The notes under the pieces: model-generated
What the model was told of the DNA's origin: nothing
Database searches by the model: none
The model's input: only the letters and a program-made list of their open reading frames with translations
In this document: positions 55,911-64,000 of the stretch, piece by piece
Position numbering within the stretch: position 1 is the first letter of the stretch
How the letters are laid out: every line of letters starts with the position of its first letter
Assembly: GCF_000316625.1 (NCBI RefSeq)
Contig: NC_019676.1
Location: 1,723,001-1,787,000 of the forward strand
Source: Nostoc sp. PCC 7107
GTDB lineage: Bacteria; Cyanobacteriota; Cyanobacteriia; Cyanobacteriales; Nostocaceae
Length of the DNA stretch: 64,000 bases
Direction of reading: 5' to 3'
Made by a program: the position numbers and the translations under genes

Positions 55911-56510
55911 TTATTCAAATAAAGCTGCTTCAATCGCGCCAAGTGCCGTTTCAAAATCGTCATTGACGATTTGAATATTAAATTCATCAGCAGCAGCAAT
56001 TTCTGCTTTGGCACGGGCTAGACGACGAGCGATCGCTTCTTCCGAGTCTTGTCCACGGCCACGTATCCGTTTTTCTAATTCATCAAAGGAGGGCGGCAAT
56101 ATGAAAATGCTGAGGACATTAGGAAAGGAAGCACGAATTTGTCTTGCCCCTTCTAACTCAATTTCCAGCACTACTAACTTACCAGACTGAATTTGGTTAA
56201 CCACAGTTTCCCGCGGAGTGCCGTAATAATTACCCGCAAATTCCGCCCACTCTAAAAATTCACCTTGAGCAACCAATTGTTCAAACTTACTACGGTTAAT
56301 AAAGTAATAATTTTTGCCATCGATTTCTCCCAAACGAGGAGAACGAGTTGTCACGGATACAGAATAATAAAGTTGCGGATGACGCTGCAACAGCGATCGC
56401 ATTAAGGTGCCTTTGCCGACTCCACTAGGGCCAGTTAACACAATTAACTTGCCTATAGGTGGGCATTCTTTGGTAGTAGCACTAGTCTGGATGGGTAAAA
56501 CTTGCATCAT
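55911..56510 (-). CDS. gmk: Guanylate kinase
   Basis: Phosphorylates GMP to GDP with ATP. The 199 residues have the P-loop [16 protein letters not shown] (about 25-40), [19 protein letters not shown] (GMP binding), [14 protein letters not shown] and a lid region [26 protein letters not shown] 56510 (MMQVLPIQ) follows an AGG 8 bases upstream; the TTG at 56534 is unlikely. It lies downstream of the remA-like gene on the same strand, an order conserved with Firmicutes. Confidence 0.95.
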   Translation of the reverse strand: MMQVLPIQTSATTKECPPIGKLIVLTGPSGVGKGTLMRSLLQRHPQLYYSVSVTTRSPRLGEIDGKNYYFINRSKFEQLVAQGEFLEWAEFAGNYYGTPRETVVNQIQSGKLVVLEIELEGARQIRASFPNVLSIFILPPSFDELEKRIRGRGQDSEEAIARRLARAKAEIAAADEFNIQIVNDDFETALGAIEAALFE

Positions 56511-56677
56511 CCGTTCAACCTGTGAATTAATCAAAAATCATGATTTGTGAGTTTGTTGTCGTGGTCAGGGCGACCTTGACTAACGAATTTGTAGCACTGG
56601 TGACAGAAAACCAGTCTAATTCACATGGTACTGCCGATATGGTGCAAATAGAATAGGCGTTTGTCTACTATCCCTAG

Positions 56678-56944
56678 TTAATTATCTACAGCATGATGAT
56701 CACGAGAAATCACGAAACGATTTGCTACCGTTTCTGGCTGAATTGCTGAAAGGATGACGTGGTTGGAATCTGTAATAATTACAGCCCTTGTCCGACGACC
56801 ATAAGTTGCGTCAATTAGTTCACCTCTTTCTCGCGCATCTGTAATGATTCGCTTAATTGGAGCAGATTCTGGACTAACGATCGCAACTACTTTGTTAGCT
56901 GACACAATGTTGCCGAAACCGATATTGATTAATTGAATTTCCAT
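56678..56944 (-). CDS. RemA-like DNA-binding regulator (DUF370)
   Basis: An 88-residue protein starting [32 protein letters not shown], with [21 protein letters not shown] in the middle, the DUF370/RemA pattern. In Bacillus RemA is a DNA-binding activator of matrix and osmoprotection genes that forms ring-shaped oligomers. Its role in cyanobacteria is not known to me. It lies 168 bp upstream of gmk on the same strand, as in many bacteria. Start ATG 56944. Confidence 0.9.
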   Translation of the reverse strand: MEIQLINIGFGNIVSANKVVAIVSPESAPIKRIITDARERGELIDATYGRRTRAVIITDSNHVILSAIQPETVANRFVISRDHHAVDN

Positions 56945-57163
56945 AAATTAACTGACATTAAATGTGACGCGATAATCCATTCAGGATTTTATTTCTATGT
57001 TATCCCTAAAAAATCGGAGTTACAACGCATCACATCTAGCTTGCTTTAGTTTTTAGATAGGAAATGCTTTTTTTGGCAGTTTCTTAGCCAAATATACTGA
57101 AAATCATCCCAAAGACACATGCGTAACTACGAAAATATCATCTAGTACCTAGGAATTAGTTGA

Positions 57164-59476
57164 CTATTGACGATTGGCTTTTTTCAATTCCAGCCATTTT
57201 TGGCGTAATTGTTGCAAGTCAGGAGTATGACCACCATAACGCCAGCTAACATAAGCCTGACTAATTTCGTCAATTACTTGGGCTGTGGCTGGGGCGTGAT
57301 GTTGATATGTAACTTTGACATACTCTAGAGGTGTTTGTGCTGGATGCTTACCGAAACCTTTGGTCGCAGTCCATTGCAGCATTTGTTGATAAAGCCTTTC
57401 CATCGGCGGTAATTTACTCAACCACCGACTCTTTAACCATTGTCGCCACTGTACCCAACCTAGCCAGCCAAAAAAAGCGATAGTAGTTCCCAACGTTAAG
57501 CCAGTTAAGACACCAAACCAACCTTGCGCGAATAAAGCAAAAAACCAAGCGATCGCTCTGACTATCCAACTAAATATTGTCCCAAATACATTATTAAATA
57601 ACCCAGTCACAGGTGAAGGGAGCCACCCAGCCACCCAATGCCAAAATTGACGTAAAACGCTAAAGGTTTGTGAGTCTTCAACAGATGGTGGAATTAACGG
57701 ATGATTGGGAATGGGGTCAAAGGCAAACCAGCCATATTTGGGGAAGTAAACTTCTGTCATCGCGTAAGCATCAGTGTTACGGACAATATACATCCCCGTA
57801 AAGGGATTAAACTCCCCTGGACTAAATCCCGCCACTAACCGCGCTGGAATCCCAATAGAACGTAGCATCACCGTCAGCACAGTGGAGAAATGGTCTGGAT
57901 AGCCGCCTTGATGTTTAAACAAGAAAGCTTCTACTAAGTCTTCTTTTTCATCTAAATAAGGAAAATCGAAGGGATTTTTGGGGATAGAGTAGTTTTGCTT
58001 GAGGTATTGAGCTAGATAAAGTACCTTTTCATAGTTGGAATCTAAAGTTTTGGAGACCTTAGATACATTATTTCGACTGTAGTTAGCCAGAATTTCTGCT
58101 GTTAATTTTTGGACTTTGGGCGCAATTTCTGGCGGAATTTGCAGATAGTATTTTTTAATGTGCTTGGGATAGTTAGTAGTAGCTTTGCCTAACAAAGTGC
58201 GATCGCGGTAAGGTACATCTGATATGACTGTATAGGTAAGGTCTTCGGATAAACCCACAGGCGCTCGCAGCCCGTTTTCCTGATCAACCGCGATAATCGG
58301 TGTCGGAAAGTAAATTTCTTTGGGATAGGACATCGCCGGAATCAAATTGGGCAAATCCGCTACCACTGTATAGGTTTGCACAACTTCTCTGGTTGGCAAA
58401 GAAGTAGGAGGTGGAGACAAATAAATTTGATAAGACCAAGGCGATCGCTTGAGTGTAGTAACATCATTATTGCGGGAAATTTCCCAACCTTTACCTGTGT
58501 AGCGATCAAATGCTAATACACGCCAAAATCCTTCTATCTGCGATCGCACTCGCATCACTACCTTGGGTGTCATGCTTCCCCGCAGATTCTGATTCATCTG
58601 GCTATTAAAGCCATAATAAAAGCTATCATTTAGCTTTCCTGGTTGCCCGTTTTGCTGTTCTCCAGTACCATTGCCTTGATTTTCGGCATTACCTTGGCGG
58701 ACATAACCAGGATTAATAATACTTCTTCCCGTAAAGCCGCCTTTGACTTCAATTGGGGAACTAACTGGAAATGTGCGTAATTGATAACCAGGGAAGCGGG
58801 GTAAAACGGCAAAAATTCCTAAGCCCAACCCGACGATTAAAGTAAAAAGTAAAAAGTAAAAAAGTAAATTTGATTTTAATTGTGTTTCTTTTGCCTTTTG
58901 CCTTTTAACTTTTAACTTACCTAAACCCAGTTGGGAACGGTAATTTAAGACAAGAGTTGGTAAGGCGATCGCTAAAAATAATAGTAATACAGGTGCAAAC
59001 GCCAAAGTTTGGCTCAATGTTGCTGCTACACCCAATAAAATTAGACCAATCACAATTGAATAACCCAAGTCCTTGCGTCTGGGCATATCAAAACTGTGGA
59101 GTATTTGCAGTTGAATTAATAACTCTGCCAAAGCCAGCCGCGTATCATTTAATTCTCCCAATACCTGCCCAAAGAATGCACCTAAAGCAACTAACATTCC
59201 AATGGCGATGCAGAATTTAACTGGTATATTGGGATTTCGGCGATAGTGGTAACTCCAAACCGCACCAAAAACATTTAAGGGAACTGCCCAAAAACTAAAT
59301 GTCGTATCAGCAGCAATATCTACTGCTACAGTTCCCATGATTACCAATGCCAGCACTAAAAGCCGCAAGGAAAGAGAATCTTCCACTGCCATCAAAGGCG
59401 ATCGCTGAATATTTTGTCGCCAATTATTAACTCTGGGTAGACGTAAAAACCAATTTATCCTGGATAAGTTAAACAT
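57164..59476 (-). CDS. TgpA-like membrane protein with a transglutaminase-fold domain lacking Cys and His
   Basis: A 770-residue membrane protein: about six N-terminal helices (residues 35-235), a large outer region, a transglutaminase-fold core (about 465-590) and a further helix (about 635-670) before a DUF4129-like tail. The catalytic triad is altered. The usual G-x-C-x-H-F motif reads GGYPDHFS, and the usual D-A-H-A-W reads DAYAMTEV; the Asp in GWFAFDPIP remains. It is therefore unlikely to be a cysteine peptidase or transglutaminase. An in-frame heptamer-repeat pair (58840-58918) encodes KLKVKRQKAKET and part of the next helix. ATG 59476 is preferred to TTG 59512. Confidence 0.85.
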   Translation of the reverse strand: MFNLSRINWFLRLPRVNNWRQNIQRSPLMAVEDSLSLRLLVLALVIMGTVAVDIAADTTFSFWAVPLNVFGAVWSYHYRRNPNIPVKFCIAIGMLVALGAFFGQVLGELNDTRLALAELLIQLQILHSFDMPRRKDLGYSIVIGLILLGVAATLSQTLAFAPVLLLFLAIALPTLVLNYRSQLGLGKLKVKRQKAKETQLKSNLLFYFLLFTLIVGLGLGIFAVLPRFPGYQLRTFPVSSPIEVKGGFTGRSIINPGYVRQGNAENQGNGTGEQQNGQPGKLNDSFYYGFNSQMNQNLRGSMTPKVVMRVRSQIEGFWRVLAFDRYTGKGWEISRNNDVTTLKRSPWSYQIYLSPPPTSLPTREVVQTYTVVADLPNLIPAMSYPKEIYFPTPIIAVDQENGLRAPVGLSEDLTYTVISDVPYRDRTLLGKATTNYPKHIKKYYLQIPPEIAPKVQKLTAEILANYSRNNVSKVSKTLDSNYEKVLYLAQYLKQNYSIPKNPFDFPYLDEKEDLVEAFLFKHQGGYPDHFSTVLTVMLRSIGIPARLVAGFSPGEFNPFTGMYIVRNTDAYAMTEVYFPKYGWFAFDPIPNHPLIPPSVEDSQTFSVLRQFWHWVAGWLPSPVTGLFNNVFGTIFSWIVRAIAWFFALFAQGWFGVLTGLTLGTTIAFFGWLGWVQWRQWLKSRWLSKLPPMERLYQQMLQWTATKGFGKHPAQTPLEYVKVTYQHHAPATAQVIDEISQAYVSWRYGGHTPDLQQLRQKWLELKKANRQ
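58840..58918. repeat. Inverted heptamer-repeat pair inside a coding sequence
   Basis: AGTAAAA units (58840-58867) face ACTTTTA/CCTTTTG units (58886-58918). The block is in frame and adds a basic loop plus hydrophobic residues to the TgpA-like protein. Confidence 0.75.
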
Positions 59477-59835
59477 TTCAAGGGTTAGCAATGGTGTAGA
59501 TGCAGTGAACAAAATGCTTGGTTAGTCAAACCATCTACTTAGTTGTAACTCATACCCTAGAGAAATTCTTGTTCAGATAAAAGTAACTCCCCGAAGCGGT
59601 CTTTGGGAGTCTCATATCGTTGGCAATGTTAAACTATTTACCTAGTTGTAGCTCATACATTGCCGCAATTCTGATTCAGATAACACTAACTCCCTGAAGC
59701 ATCCTTTGGGAGTCTCTAATCTTTAGCCCTAATGATCGTTGCAAAAAACGTAGAAGCCCTAATGATCGCTGATTAAAAAAATAAGCTCCAAAACCACAAT
59801 AATTTTCTTAATTTCTCAGCGTTCTTTGACCTGAG

Positions 59836-60816
59836 CTAGATTGTCGGATTAATCACAAATAACAAAGGCTGTTGGTCTATTTCTGGAAACTCAACTTCTA
59901 ATGTATAAGTTGGGTTAAATTCCTGACATGATAACTCAACATTCAAGCAGCCCGCACTTGAAGACTGTGCCATTGCCAAAGTACCATCTGCTCGCAATGT
60001 CACAATTCCTTTAGTGGGTAAATCAGCCTGAACTTGCAACTGGGTTTGTTTACCGCGAGATTGGTATTCTACCCGTAAAGTCAGGAGACCCTCACTTGTA
60101 TACCATTGTCTTTCTACTACGGGACTGTTGGGTGTAACTGGTAGACTTAAATTTTCTAGCAGTTGTTTGGCAGCCATTAAAGACAATGCCATTTGTTGAC
60201 GTGGTTGTAAATCTGGGTAATCGTTCTCGATATTGAGTTTTTGATCAAGAACATCCGCAGACCGATAAGTACTTCTGAGTACCAAACCAGCTATATCATT
60301 GAGCGCATGAGACTCTTGCGGGAAGAAGCTTTCTACTACCTGAACTAATTTAGCTCCCAATGGTAGTGAAGCAGTTAACAGCGTTTGGCACTTTTCTAGT
60401 AATTCGCGGAAAACTGTTTCTGGTAGAGTAATCGGCAGATTCAGCTTAGATTGTTGTGCCTTCCAGCCCCACGCCGGAACTAAACTGAGCGATCGCTCTT
60501 CCAAACGCTCAGGATATTCCATTAAGTGTGTTTCCCAAGGAAACAAAGGTGGCTGGTTTTCGATTTCGGTTTGTAACCGACGCTTGAGTACGGCTTGGAA
60601 ACGGTCTTGCACAGTAGGAATGTCTCCCAGTTTAAAGGTTTGGGGTATCCCTCCCAACTCTGGATCGCCACTGGCGAAAGTGGCTGATTGTTTGAGAGAG
60701 TTGTCCACCCCGTCATTTTCCTTAAACTCGACCAAGTTAGTTTCACTGGTGTTGACATCATCTGCCAACAACCAAGTGAGTAATTGGTTTTTTAAGGATT
60801 CTGAGTCACTATTCAT
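59836..60816 (-). CDS. DUF1822 family protein
   Basis: A 326-residue soluble protein of the cyanobacterial DUF1822 type. Recognisable parts are an N-terminal polar region, WETHLMEYPERLEERSLSLVPAWGWK (about 95-120), and a C-terminal beta-rich domain (QWYTSEGLLTLRVEYQSRGK, LQVQADLPTKG). No catalytic motif is seen. ATG 60816 overlaps the stop of the upstream HetZ-like gene by 8 bases, so the two are translationally coupled and probably act together. Confidence 0.8.
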   Translation of the reverse strand: MNSDSESLKNQLLTWLLADDVNTSETNLVEFKENDGVDNSLKQSATFASGDPELGGIPQTFKLGDIPTVQDRFQAVLKRRLQTEIENQPPLFPWETHLMEYPERLEERSLSLVPAWGWKAQQSKLNLPITLPETVFRELLEKCQTLLTASLPLGAKLVQVVESFFPQESHALNDIAGLVLRSTYRSADVLDQKLNIENDYPDLQPRQQMALSLMAAKQLLENLSLPVTPNSPVVERQWYTSEGLLTLRVEYQSRGKQTQLQVQADLPTKGIVTLRADGTLAMAQSSSAGCLNVELSCQEFNPTYTLEVEFPEIDQQPLLFVINPTI

Positions 60817-62014
60817 GAGTAGATGCACCTGATCCGGACACTAATGAGTTACGAATTTCCCAAGCCTGTTCCAGAATTTTAAACCAGCGTTTTTGCAGTT
60901 GTGCCATTGATAACCCTAGAGCTTTGGCAATTTTCTCGTCAGGTTGTCCTTGTTGTTTTAAGTCTAGTAAAGACCGCTGTTTCTCGTCTAGTTGGGAGGT
61001 GTAGGCTTCCCATTGTTGTGGAGTTAGTCCCAAATTTGTGTGTAAAGAAGCTTCCAACCATTCGTGGACTAGTTCCCAACGATGTAATAAAGCGAACCTA
61101 ATTAAATGATACTTGAAGCGCTGTTGTAAGTAATCTCTCTGACGCGGAGTGAGATTTAAAATTGTCTCAATTTCTTGTGTTGATAGATCTTTTAGACGTA
61201 GGGAGAAGTAATCAGCACAATCAGATTGTTGTTTTTGCTCCAAATAACTCATTAATTCGGTAATCACAACAGAACGCAAAGTGTCTTCTTCGGGTTCGGG
61301 TTCTGGTTGTGTCGCCATTGTAGAGCGTAACTGGTGTACTGCTGGCTCTTCCCAAGAACCATCACCGTCACCAGAACTACCTTCAGAAGCTTGTTCTATA
61401 TCGACGCTCGTTTCTGGAGGTTGTTGTTGAGAGAAGGTCTGGGCCCGCAGAATAATTAGCTGTTGCTGACGACCAGGTAAAGGAATGCGGCGCTTACCGT
61501 AGCGTTCGGTAAAGGCCATGTACTCAGCTAACTCCAAGAGAGATTGGGGACGATAGGTGGTACCCAATTGGTTCTCCCGTCGGAAAGCATTTAATGCTTC
61601 TAAATAAAAACCTTGTAGAAAATCTTCTATGATAGTTAGCCGCCCTTGATAGCTCAATTGCCGCTGGGGAGGATTAATGTAACGATAAATAATGGCACTC
61701 AGGGTACTGTGTAATTCAACTCTGCCTCTAGTGGAACCCAACTGATAGTACCGCTGACATTGTTGTAGCCGATGTCTAGCTAGGGTCATAGCGGAGCTTT
61801 CTACAGCACCGGAAGCTTGGATGCGTTTACTTTCGCTGCAAATTCGGTATACTTCGGTAGTAATGCGTGTTGCCACATCATGGCAATTCTGTTCTGAGGC
61901 TTTGGTTGATTGCCGGAACTCCTTGTACAGGAGTTGAAATATCACCTCCACGCCGATAGTATGTTCTCCCAGAAAAGTTGCGGTTGGAATAGTTGCGGTT
62001 GCGGCTGAATTCAT
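60809..62014 (-). CDS. HetZ-like / sigma-factor-like DNA-binding protein
   Basis: A 401-residue soluble protein. From memory, its length and its N-terminal (MNSAATATIPTATFLG) and C-terminal (EIRNSLVSGSGAS) sequences agree with HetZ, a regulator needed early in heterocyst differentiation with HetR and PatU. The N-terminal half (about 25-185) is helical, an acidic linker (about 200-255) follows, and the C-terminal part has LTPRQRDYLQQRF and DEKIAKALGLSMAQLQKRWFKIL, a sigma region 4-like helix-turn-helix. A stand-alone sigma-70-like protein paired with DUF1822 is the alternative. ATG 62014. It is coupled to the DUF1822 gene downstream. Confidence 0.65.
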   Translation of the reverse strand: MNSAATATIPTATFLGEHTIGVEVIFQLLYKEFRQSTKASEQNCHDVATRITTEVYRICSESKRIQASGAVESSAMTLARHRLQQCQRYYQLGSTRGRVELHSTLSAIIYRYINPPQRQLSYQGRLTIIEDFLQGFYLEALNAFRRENQLGTTYRPQSLLELAEYMAFTERYGKRRIPLPGRQQQLIILRAQTFSQQQPPETSVDIEQASEGSSGDGDGSWEEPAVHQLRSTMATQPEPEPEEDTLRSVVITELMSYLEQKQQSDCADYFSLRLKDLSTQEIETILNLTPRQRDYLQQRFKYHLIRFALLHRWELVHEWLEASLHTNLGLTPQQWEAYTSQLDEKQRSLLDLKQQGQPDEKIAKALGLSMAQLQKRWFKILEQAWEIRNSLVSGSGASTHE

Positions 62015-62220
62015 AGTCTCGGTGTTTAAAAGACCCTAACATACATAGAAACAACCTGTACGACGGTAGGTATTGGCTTTGTGTGCTTTGCGGATAAGCT
62101 AAACACAGGTCTATCCTGCAATCAGGATATGGCTGATTTTATTATTCCCACTTTGGATGGAGTTCTTCACACCTTGACCTGCTGTGATTGCCGTTACTTA
62201 AAAGTCGTTGACAAGTCATT

Positions 62221-62703
62221 ATGGATTTAGAAACACAAATTCAATTGCTGATCGACAATGCACCCCGCGATGGTATTTCACCACATCTTATTGCAGCAAT
62301 TGTTCCTGCTTTTCGCGCGATCGCTCAACAATTACGCCACTCCCAGTACTATATTCTCCAAAAGGAGGGAAGCTGGGTCTTAACTACATTGAGCCACCGT
62401 GCAGATCCAAGTTTGGAGAAGCAGGTGATTTACGCTTTTTCTACCATACAGGATGTTTCCCTAATTTCATCTGCTGGGCGAGACCCTCAAGTGGTGGCCA
62501 CACCCATTGCTGTCACCCATATTTTGTTCCAATTAATCGCCCTGGCACCCGTAGACAGCATAGTTTTTTTAGAAACACCGGGTACACTGAATCATGCTTT
62601 TGAAGTGCAGCGTTCTCAGTTAGAAAAAACCATTCAAAAACACCTAAAACAAATGCTGAAGCCACAACAGCAGTCGAGACAGATACCACCTGACATTGCC
62701 TAA
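62221..62703 (+). CDS. Conserved cyanobacterial hypothetical protein, 160 aa
   Basis: A soluble 160-residue protein starting MDLETQIQLLIDNAPRDGISP, with a hydrophobic core (ISPHLIAAIVPAFRAIAQQL, then WVLTTLSH, ITPIAVTHILFQLIALAPVDSIVFLE in overlapping blocks) and a basic Gln-rich tail. I cannot name a function; similar proteins occur across cyanobacteria. Start ATG 62221; it is divergent from the HetZ-like gene, with about 200 bp between starts. Confidence 0.78.
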   Translation: MDLETQIQLLIDNAPRDGISPHLIAAIVPAFRAIAQQLRHSQYYILQKEGSWVLTTLSHRADPSLEKQVIYAFSTIQDVSLISSAGRDPQVVATPIAVTHILFQLIALAPVDSIVFLETPGTLNHAFEVQRSQLEKTIQKHLKQMLKPQQQSRQIPPDIA

Positions 62704-62789
62704 AAAAAATTGGGAGTGAGGATTCTTCGGATACACTCCAAATTTTCCTACTCCCACCTCCAACATCAAAACTTTACAATCAAAAATTT

Positions 62790-63761
62790 TTAATAAAGTC
62801 GACTCAGCACATATTCAGTGATGTCAATTAAGGCTTGATGTGATTCTGACGGTGGCAAAATTGCTATGTCCTCAGCTGCTAACTTGGCATGATGAGCCGC
62901 TAATTCTCTCGCCTGCTGTATGCCTCGACTATCTTGAATTAATGCCAGTGCTTGCTCTAAATCTTCTGCTTGGGCAAACTGGCGTTCAATTAGTACTTCT
63001 AAGTATGGTTTCTCTTCTAGGGCAAATAAAACAGGTGCGGTCAAATTACCGCTTCTGAGGTCAGAACCTGCTGGTTTACCTAAAGTATCTGTAGTACTGG
63101 TGAAATCTAAAATGTCATCTACAACTTGAAATGCTAAACCGAGATTCCGCCCGTAGTTATACAAGTGCTGGGCTGTTTCTGGGCTAACATCACTAAGTAA
63201 TCCTGCAGCTTTGGCACTGTTAGCAATGAGTGAGGCAGTTTTGTAATAGCTCTTTTGTAGGTAAGTTTCTATTGCCAAGCCACTATCAAAGCGGTTCATC
63301 CCTTGCTGAATTTCTCCAGTTGCCAAGTCCATAATTACTTCTGAGAGGAGTTTGACTACCTCCAAATTATCTAAGTTAGCCAAATACCAAGATGATTGAG
63401 CAAAGAGAAAGTCACCTGCGAGTACCGCAATACGATTGCCAAATAGGCTATGAACAGTCGGTACGCCACGGCGCATTTGTGATTCATCTACCACATCATC
63501 ATGCACTAGGCTGGCCGTGTGAATCATCTCTGTGATTTCGGCTAGGCGGCGGTGACGCTGGGTGATATCTTCTTCTAACATTGTCGCCCGCGATATCAGC
63601 AGGACGATCGCGGGTCTGATGCGCTTTCCCCCAGCTCCGAATAAATGTTCGGCGGCTGCAAAAAGAATGGGGTGGCGATTGCCAACTAGCTGCTTGAGGT
63701 TATCGGCTAGTATTTGCAAATCTGCTTCCACAGGGGTAAACAGGGAGGTAGCTGGGGTCAT
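62790..63761 (-). CDS. sds: Long-chain all-trans polyprenyl diphosphate synthase (solanesyl type)
   Basis: Builds the long isoprenoid tail (C45 or similar) of plastoquinone. The 323 residues contain the two Asp-rich motifs: SLVHDDVVDESQMRRG (first) and FQVVDDILDFTST (second). GGKRIRPAIVLLI is near the N-terminus and IQQGMNRFDSG in the middle. A small-residue pattern before the first motif (MIHTASL) fits long-chain products. The length is normal. Start ATG 63761. It is monocistronic in this window. Confidence 0.93.
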   Translation of the reverse strand: MTPATSLFTPVEADLQILADNLKQLVGNRHPILFAAAEHLFGAGGKRIRPAIVLLISRATMLEEDITQRHRRLAEITEMIHTASLVHDDVVDESQMRRGVPTVHSLFGNRIAVLAGDFLFAQSSWYLANLDNLEVVKLLSEVIMDLATGEIQQGMNRFDSGLAIETYLQKSYYKTASLIANSAKAAGLLSDVSPETAQHLYNYGRNLGLAFQVVDDILDFTSTTDTLGKPAGSDLRSGNLTAPVLFALEEKPYLEVLIERQFAQAEDLEQALALIQDSRGIQQARELAAHHAKLAAEDIAILPPSESHQALIDITEYVLSRLY

Positions 63762-64000
63762 GGATGGCCGGACTCTGGCTTAGGTTACGAAAGTTTACAT
63801 ATCCTACACTCATTTTAAGATAACCCTGTGCCAGCGCAAAGTTTTGCTGAGAGAATCCTTGCTTCTTGGCTGTTATCTGAATTATTGGGAATGACTGATA
63901 TCTCCCCGCTGTCAAGGCTAACAGGCTATTTTGTTAGTTTTGGCTTTACGCAAAAATTTTTGCAATTTAGCCAGAAATCTGAGAATTCAGACTAATTTTA
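63762..64000. other. Spacer at window end
   Basis: About 240 bases upstream of the polyprenyl synthase gene. No start of another gene is visible before the window ends. Confidence 0.4.

Overview
The window comes from a filamentous, heterocyst-forming cyanobacterium of the Nostoc/Anabaena/Calothrix type. The basis is: dense HIP1 octamers (GCGATCGC and variants, inside and between genes), photosystem I genes psaF-psaJ-psaL, a HetP-family gene and a HetZ-like gene (heterocyst development), sucrose synthase, a panC-cmk fusion, a Tic22 homologue, a sodB-type superoxide dismutase, and many heptamer repeats (STRR) of the kind known from Nostocales. Genes sit on both strands in short operons separated by AT-rich spacers. 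No tool was run; family names rest on reading the sequence.

Layout. 1-11 kb: 5' part of an unidentified gene, murE, a glutaredoxin-like gene, rpiA, a nuclease-fold gene, a CrtISO-type carotenoid isomerase, an MlaF/MlaD-type lipid-transport pair, and an acyl-CoA dehydrogenase. 11-14.4 kb: an accessory island with an antitoxin gene, a 27-codon remnant of its toxin, and an AAA ATPase plus DUF4435/TOPRIM pair that looks like a PARIS (AriA/AriB) anti-phage system. The TOPRIM gene is split by a 909-bp IS5-family element with a TAA target duplication. 14.4-40 kb: glsA, an RlpA-like protein, panC-cmk, sodB, purM, a PHP protein, a secreted zinc metalloprotease, a GH65 phosphorylase fused to beta-phosphoglucomutase beside sucrose synthase, hetP-like, a TAT-exported phosphoesterase, an HTH regulator, pdhB and secD-secF.

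40.2-43.0 kb: a second accessory island, three co-directional minus-strand genes: a MazG-like pyrophosphohydrolase with an extra C-terminal domain, a DUF1643 protein, and a protein of the putative DNA-base-hypermodification type (5-hmdU DNA kinase helical domain-like). 43-64 kb: two GNAT paralogues, a degenerate histidine kinase, tsaC, prmC, tic22, tRNA-Pro(UGG), an ACT-like protein, an alpha/beta hydrolase, a complete IS200/IS605 element (tnpA/tnpB), tsaD, psaF-psaJ-psaL, gmk, remA-like, a transglutaminase-fold membrane protein lacking its catalytic Cys and His, a HetZ-like gene coupled to a DUF1822 gene, and a long-chain polyprenyl diphosphate synthase.

The two islands are the most interesting parts. 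The first is a defence locus that appears to have been switched off by a transposon whose exact removal would restore the frame. The second is a compact nucleotide/DNA-modification-like cassette with no established function. A recurrent theme is repeats invading coding sequence: heptamer repeats form the 3' ends of murE and prmC and in-frame inserts in the metalloprotease and the transglutaminase-fold protein.
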